Source: a virus. From it: a stretch of 41,660 nucleotides of DNA. The position numbers were made by a program, and so were the translations under genes. The stretch lies in the IMG/VR virus record IMGVR_UViG_3300025846_000005, positions 1 through 41,660 of that record. The stretch is one strand, 5' to 3'. The notes under the pieces were generated by a model. That model made no database searches. It was given only the letters and a program-made list of their open reading frames with translations, and was not told the origin of the DNA. Numbering within the stretch: position 1 is the stretch's first letter; each line of letters opens with the position of its first letter. Positions 37,733 to 41,660 of the stretch are shown here, one piece after another.

Positions 37733-37804
37733 ATGATATTACTTATAATCACAATTTTATATATTTTATATGGTATCTATGCAGTTTGCTCTGATATAGA
37801 ATAG
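37733..37804 (+). CDS. 23-aa hydrophobic peptide
   Basis: It is almost wholly one hydrophobic segment (ILLIITILYILYGIYAV). There is no clear ribosome site. It may be a very small membrane peptide or chance. Confidence 0.25.
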   Translation: MILLIITILYILYGIYAVCSDIE

Positions 37805-37807
37805 TGG

Positions 37808-37813
37808 TATAGT
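37808..37813 (+). promoter_or_regulatory. -10 box of the terminase operon, near-leaderless
   Basis: TATAGT ends 9 nt before the terminase small subunit ATG; TTGCTC lies 16 bp upstream. No Shine-Dalgarno sequence precedes the ATG. Confidence 0.45.
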
Positions 37814-37822
37814 ATAGAGATT

Positions 37823-38188
37823 ATGGCTACTATCAAACAGAAAAAAGCAATAGAGAACATCGTGGAAAATCATGGAAACGTTTCTAGAGCTATGTTAGAT
37901 GCTGGTTATGACCCTACAACTGCTAAGAATCCTAAGAATTTAACTGAGTCCAAAGGGTATACAGAGTTACTGGATGAGCTAGGTCTAACAGATGGATTTA
38001 TAATATCTAATTTAGTTACAGATATTAAAGATAAACCAGGTAATCGTATACAAGAACTAAATCTAGCTGCTAAACTGCGTGGTCGTATGACTGAGAAAAT
38101 AGACTTGAATGGTAAATTAGATGTAGCTTCTGGTACTGCTGATCCTATAGTTGCTGCTCAATTTGCCGAATTTCTTAAGAATAAATAG
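37823..38188 (+). CDS. Terminase small subunit
   Basis: This encodes 121 aa. The N-terminal 50 residues form a helix-turn-helix (QKKAIENIVENHGNVSRAMLDAGY) typical of small terminase subunits that recognise packaging sites, followed by an oligomerisation helix (RIQELNLAAKLRGRMTEKID) and a C-terminal tail. It lies 76 bp before the large subunit gene. It appears to be translated from a near-leaderless mRNA. Confidence 0.8.
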   Translation: MATIKQKKAIENIVENHGNVSRAMLDAGYDPTTAKNPKNLTESKGYTELLDELGLTDGFIISNLVTDIKDKPGNRIQELNLAAKLRGRMTEKIDLNGKLDVASGTADPIVAAQFAEFLKNK

Positions 38189-38248
38189 CATAGATGATAT
38201 ATTCTAATGGATATATTGAACAATGGTGCAAAAATTATCGAAGTTATA

Positions 38249-38254
38249 TAAAAT
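38249..38254 (+). promoter_or_regulatory. -10 box before the terminase large subunit
   Basis: TAAAAT (overlapping TATAAA at 38247-38252) ends 9 nt before the ATG at 38264, with GTGCAA 17 bp upstream. No ribosome site is present, so the mRNA would be leaderless or nearly so. Confidence 0.4.
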
Positions 38255-38263
38255 AGGTATATC

Positions 38264-39838
38264 ATGGATAATATAAACAACGAAAACCTCATGGCATCTA
38301 CCCCACTAGCCTGGATATTAATCAATCACCTAGTAAATGAAAATCAGGAAATACTAGAGTTTGATAACCATAGATTTCTCATTGATATTTATGCTGATGA
38401 TTCTGATGATATAGTTTGTCGTAAGTCAGCCCAAATTGGCTACTCAGTCTTGGCTATTTTAAAGACATTGTGGACATTGAAGTATAAGAAGCTGAATGTT
38501 ATTTACGCTTTACCTACAAAGAATGTTGTTAATGACTTTGTAAAGCCAAAGGTTAATCCATTAATAGCGAGTAACCCAGTGATAGCCTCGTCAGTATCAG
38601 ATGATTCAGTATCGCTTAAAAAGGTAGGGGATAGATTCGTATATTTTAAAGGTGGCTTCTCAGACCGAGAGGCTATTTCTATTTCAGGTGATTTGCTTGT
38701 AATTGATGAATATGACCGCATGCCGGACATGGGAGTTGTTAATACCTTTGATTCACGCCTGCAAGCTTCTAAACATCCTATGCGCTGGCGATTCTCTAAC
38801 CCTAGTCAAGTAGGCTTTGGGGTTGACCAACTTTATAACGAGTCAGACATGAGGCATTGGTTTATTAAATGTGAGCATTGTGGACATGACTGGTTTATCG
38901 ATTGGGAAACAGATGGCAAGTGTCATTATGTTAATCGCGAGTTAAAGATGTTTGCTTGTGGCAAGTGTGGCAAAGAAATCAGTGATGAATCAAGGCGCAT
39001 GGGTAGATGGGTTGCTAAGTACCCTAATCGTAAAAGGCATGGCTATTGGATTAGTCAGATGATGGCACCTTGGGTTACAGCCGAACGAATTATTGAGCAA
39101 TACGAGGAATCGGGTATTGAGTTCTTTTACAACTTCGTTTTAGGCAAGGCCTACACTCCAAGTGACATGATTGTGGACCGTACAGCTATTCTAAGAGCTT
39201 GTGCGCCATCTAACATATCTAAGAGGGCTGTTGTTATTGGTGTAGACCAGAATGTAAACAATCAGATATGGGTTGCTGGTACGGTTGATGGTATCTTTGC
39301 TTATGGAAAGTATGAGAGTTGGGAAGAGGTTGAGCGCATGAAACTTATGTACAATAGCTGTATCGTAGTTTGTGACCCTAATCCCTATCCTACTAAACCT
39401 AAACAAATGGCCGAGAAATACTCTAACTGGTATATGTGCTACTTTAGACCACAAGACGGTATGCACATTGTCAAATGGAACGGTCAGGTTGTCTATGCAG
39501 ATAGGACTAGATTACTTGATATGGTGGCTAGTGAGATTAACGAGGCTAAGCTTCTATTTAGACAGCGCCCGAGCGAGCTGGAGGCTTACATTGAGGACTG
39601 GGGTAATATCTATCGAACTACCACAGAAGATGACAAGGGTCATACTAGAAGTGAATGGATTAAAAAAGAGGGTAAGAACTCTGACTATTCATTTGCTACA
39701 GCTTATTACCGGATAGGGCTATCTAAGTTACTCGGAGGCGAAAGTATGTTCTTGGAACCAGGGCAAGAGAAGTCTACAATTATAGGCGATACTGGCATCG
39801 GGAACGCTGTGGCTGATACATTTAATGAAATGAATTAA
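38264..39838 (+). CDS. Terminase large subunit
   Basis: This encodes 524 aa. The ATPase has Walker A RKSAQIGYS (53-61), Walker B LLVIDE (144-149) and a coupling motif near 178. A four-Cys zinc insertion (Cys203, 206, 232, 235) separates the ATPase from the nuclease domain, which begins with GVDQN near 325. The zinc insertion and the SAQIGYS form are typical of the GpA-like group. It powers packaging through the portal encoded next. Confidence 0.9.
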   Translation: MDNINNENLMASTPLAWILINHLVNENQEILEFDNHRFLIDIYADDSDDIVCRKSAQIGYSVLAILKTLWTLKYKKLNVIYALPTKNVVNDFVKPKVNPLIASNPVIASSVSDDSVSLKKVGDRFVYFKGGFSDREAISISGDLLVIDEYDRMPDMGVVNTFDSRLQASKHPMRWRFSNPSQVGFGVDQLYNESDMRHWFIKCEHCGHDWFIDWETDGKCHYVNRELKMFACGKCGKEISDESRRMGRWVAKYPNRKRHGYWISQMMAPWVTAERIIEQYEESGIEFFYNFVLGKAYTPSDMIVDRTAILRACAPSNISKRAVVIGVDQNVNNQIWVAGTVDGIFAYGKYESWEEVERMKLMYNSCIVVCDPNPYPTKPKQMAEKYSNWYMCYFRPQDGMHIVKWNGQVVYADRTRLLDMVASEINEAKLLFRQRPSELEAYIEDWGNIYRTTTEDDKGHTRSEWIKKEGKNSDYSFATAYYRIGLSKLLGGESMFLEPGQEKSTIIGDTGIGNAVADTFNEMN

Positions 39839-39862
39839 TACCTGACCTCTGGTATAAAAGCT

Positions 39863-39940
39863 TTGCATAAACATTATAAGTCGTGTAAAATAATAATGTA
39901 ATAACTACTCTTGACCGCAGCCTAGAGATTTAACGAGGCT
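39863..39940 (+). promoter_or_regulatory. Promoter and SD-sequestering hairpin
   Basis: TTGCAT (39863-39868), 17 bp, TAAAAT (39886-39891). The leader forms AGCCT/AGGCT (39919-39923 and 39936-39940); the second arm contains the GAGG ribosome site of the next gene. Confidence 0.5.
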
Positions 39941-39943
39941 AAT

Positions 39944-40201
39944 ATGGAACAAGAAGTAGATGACTTTCGATACAGAATCCTAGTAATGCTAAGGAAATCA
40001 GACAGACTTAAATACTACGACTTTTATTGTCCTATTTGCACTTGTAAGGTATGTGAATTAAACGGTACTGAAATTAAAGCTATTGATGACGCCACTGACG
40101 TGTCTAATAAAAGGACTGTTGGCGTACGTTGCCCTGGGCGTTATCGTGGTGGACATTGTAATGCTTGGTTTTATTTTGAAGATATGAAAGAAGGGAAATA
40201 A
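39944..40201 (+). CDS. Small zinc-binding protein
   Basis: This encodes 85 aa with CPICTCKVC (29-37) and CPGRYRGGHC (62-71), a probable zinc-ribbon. It lies between terminase and portal; the stop is 1 bp before the portal start. Its ribosome site is in a hairpin. It could be a packaging accessory or regulator. Confidence 0.55.
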   Translation: MEQEVDDFRYRILVMLRKSDRLKYYDFYCPICTCKVCELNGTEIKAIDDATDVSNKRTVGVRCPGRYRGGHCNAWFYFEDMKEGK

Positions 40202-40202
40202 G

Positions 40203-41660
40203 ATGCAACCCCAGTCAGGAGAACAAAATGCATATACTGAACAGTTTGGTAGTTTATATCTAGCACCAGAGGACTTTGAGGCTTTTGATATAGCGTTGCC
40301 TGATGATAAATTGAGACAAATGTTAGTTAAGTCTCTTGAAGAAGATAGAAGCTACTGGAATCAAGCACCTTGGAAACTAGAAGAGACCGACAAAGAGTCA
40401 GTAGCCTATTTCTTTGGCGATCAACTCAATGCCTCCGAATTCGTTAAGGGCGATATTAAATATCAAGACAACCGACTATTCACAAGCGTTAGGGCTATCC
40501 TATCCTATGTAACAGCTCAACTAGCCAAGCCATCACTAACTCCGAGTAAAGGTGACCAAATCTATTTAAAGGCGGCTAGAGACTTACAACTTGCACTCTA
40601 CCAACACTCAATCGACGAGAAAGCTGATAGGAAAGTACGTTCGGCTGTACTTAATCTAATTATTCGTAAACGTGGTTATCTTAAACTTCGTTGGTGTCCT
40701 AATGCTGGCGTAAATGGGGATGTGGTAACAGATATATGCGACCCAGAAGATATTATTATTAGCCGTAATGCGCGCTACCTAGATAATCCAGATAGAATCC
40801 ATCACAGAATTAGATGTTCAGTTGATGAACTTATTGCACACTTTCCTAAGAAAGAAGAAGAGATTAAGACAACCTTTGGTATTATTCAAGGTCGTTATAG
40901 CCAGATGTCTAGGTTTATAACTTACTTTGAGACATGGTTTACATATATTGAAAAAGGCAAGCCAAAAGAGGGTATTTGTTGGTTTATCCCTGAACAAGGT
41001 GTAATTCTAGATAAAGCCCCAAACCCAAACTGGATTTATACAGGTGATGAGACAAAAGATAAGAAAGAAAATCTATTGCCATTTCCACCTAAACCATTTG
41101 TTGCGTTCAACTACATCAATATGGGTAAATCATTTATCGATGAGACTTCATTGTTTGAGCAGGCTAAACCCCAACAAGACATAGTTAATAAGCGTGGACG
41201 TCAAGTCATGGAAAATGCTGACTATGTCAATGGGCGTTGGGTTGCGCGTAAAGACGCCTTTAATGAAGAAGATGCCCAAAAGCTTATCAACAAAGGCCCT
41301 AAGACGGTTGCAATGGTATCGGGCGAGACAGCAGTTGGTGCATTAGTCAACGTGGCTTCACAAGAAATGTCTCAATATGCTGTTAATACAATTTATGATG
41401 CTCGTAATGAAATTGATGCAATCATGGGTACACCATCACAGTTTAAGGGTGCTGACCCTACATCTAAACAAACAGCTACGCGCGATTTAATGGTCAAGCA
41501 GTCAGCTGGTGCATTACAAGATGACATTGTTTCATCAGTTACAGATGCAATGGAAACTTACTATAAGATTAAACTTCAACTCATGCTCGTAAATTATGAT
41601 GAAGACCACTGGTTTACCTGTAAGGGTGCAGACGGAAAGTATATCTTTATCCTACTCAAT
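40203..41660 (+). CDS. Portal protein, N-terminal part (continues at 2-748)
   Basis: The start is behind GAAGGG. The frame is open to the window end and continues in frame from the left end; the unique coding part here is 40203-41533. The complete 692-aa protein has a helical clip/stem region and a wing-type beta domain (about 150-300), and is followed by the scaffold gene. Size and the order terminase-portal-scaffold-coat fit a P22-like portal. Confidence 0.85.
   Translation, partial: MQPQSGEQNAYTEQFGSLYLAPEDFEAFDIALPDDKLRQMLVKSLEEDRSYWNQAPWKLEETDKESVAYFFGDQLNASEFVKGDIKYQDNRLFTSVRAILSYVTAQLAKPSLTPSKGDQIYLKAARDLQLALYQHSIDEKADRKVRSAVLNLIIRKRGYLKLRWCPNAGVNGDVVTDICDPEDIIISRNARYLDNPDRIHHRIRCSVDELIAHFPKKEEEIKTTFGIIQGRYSQMSRFITYFETWFTYIEKGKPKEGICWFIPEQGVILDKAPNPNWIYTGDETKDKKENLLPFPPKPFVAFNYINMGKSFIDETSLFEQAKPQQDIVNKRGRQVMENADYVNGRWVARKDAFNEEDAQKLINKGPKTVAMVSGETAVGALVNVASQEMSQYAVNTIYDARNEIDAIMGTPSQFKGADPTSKQTATRDLMVKQSAGALQDDIVSSVTDAMETYYKIKLQLMLVNYDEDHWFTCKGADGKYIFILLN
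41534..41660. repeat. Terminal direct repeat, right copy (circular assembly overlap)
   Basis: This is identical to bases 1-127. It should be removed once when the genome is circularised. Confidence 0.95.

Noticed and set aside
1-41660. Stop-codon reassignment (TGA read as Gly or Trp)
   Set aside because: TGA ends many genes in precise ATGA overlaps, and conserved proteins have normal lengths under the standard code.

Overview
The window is one complete circular unit of a short-tailed (podovirus-like) phage genome. The first 127 bases are repeated exactly at the end (41534-41660), and the portal gene runs off the right edge and resumes in frame at the left edge. The unique unit is therefore 41,533 bp and the window edges are an assembly cut. 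The DNA is AT-rich and the genetic code is standard (TAA, TAG and TGA all end genes). There is no tail-tube, tape-measure or integrase gene. A CHAP endolysin, two small holin-like proteins and no recognisable spanins suggest a host with a peptidoglycan wall and no outer membrane. The host itself cannot be named from the sequence.

Layout: (1) 37.8 kb through the junction to 18.9 kb, + strand: terminase small and large subunits, portal, scaffold, major capsid protein, fibre-like proteins, neck/adaptor, a large nozzle-like protein and three internal (ejection) proteins. One ejection protein carries an ADP-ribosyltransferase-like domain, and an HNH homing endonuclease sits between the two largest. 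(2) 19.05-22.0 kb, - strand: a phage-encoded GroES/GroEL pair, a one-TM protein, a second HNH homing endonuclease and a zinc-ribbon protein. (3) 22.2-24.9 kb, +: coiled-coil/TM protein, CHAP endolysin, holins, small unknowns. (4) 24.97-26.19 kb, -: a replication-initiator-like protein and two small genes. (5) 26.19-26.81 kb: about 620 bp without a gene, with several promoters and three apparent promoter-RNA-terminator units on the - strand. (6) 26.8-37.2 kb, +: early region with Rad52-type annealing protein, YqaJ exonuclease, NinB/NinG-like proteins, a DNA methyltransferase, then a dense run of very small genes, a pentapeptide-repeat protein and a macro-like A1S_2505-type protein. (7) 37.21-37.43 kb: a structured non-coding stretch just before the terminase genes.

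Expression signals are unusually readable. Three early promoters share an identical 18-base element (CGTAAGCGACTGTGATAA) that fills the -35/-10 spacer. Most late operons begin with an often extended -10 box, a compact hairpin within about 8-15 nt, a U-tract and then the Shine-Dalgarno sequence. The groES leader and the replication-initiator leader have terminator-like hairpins with competing or sequestering pairings. Several genes look leaderless. A T_TTT_TTA slippery heptamer in the correct phase could fuse a TM protein to a lysozyme-like domain by -1 frameshifting.

All functions are read from sequence by eye; no database search or folding program was run.
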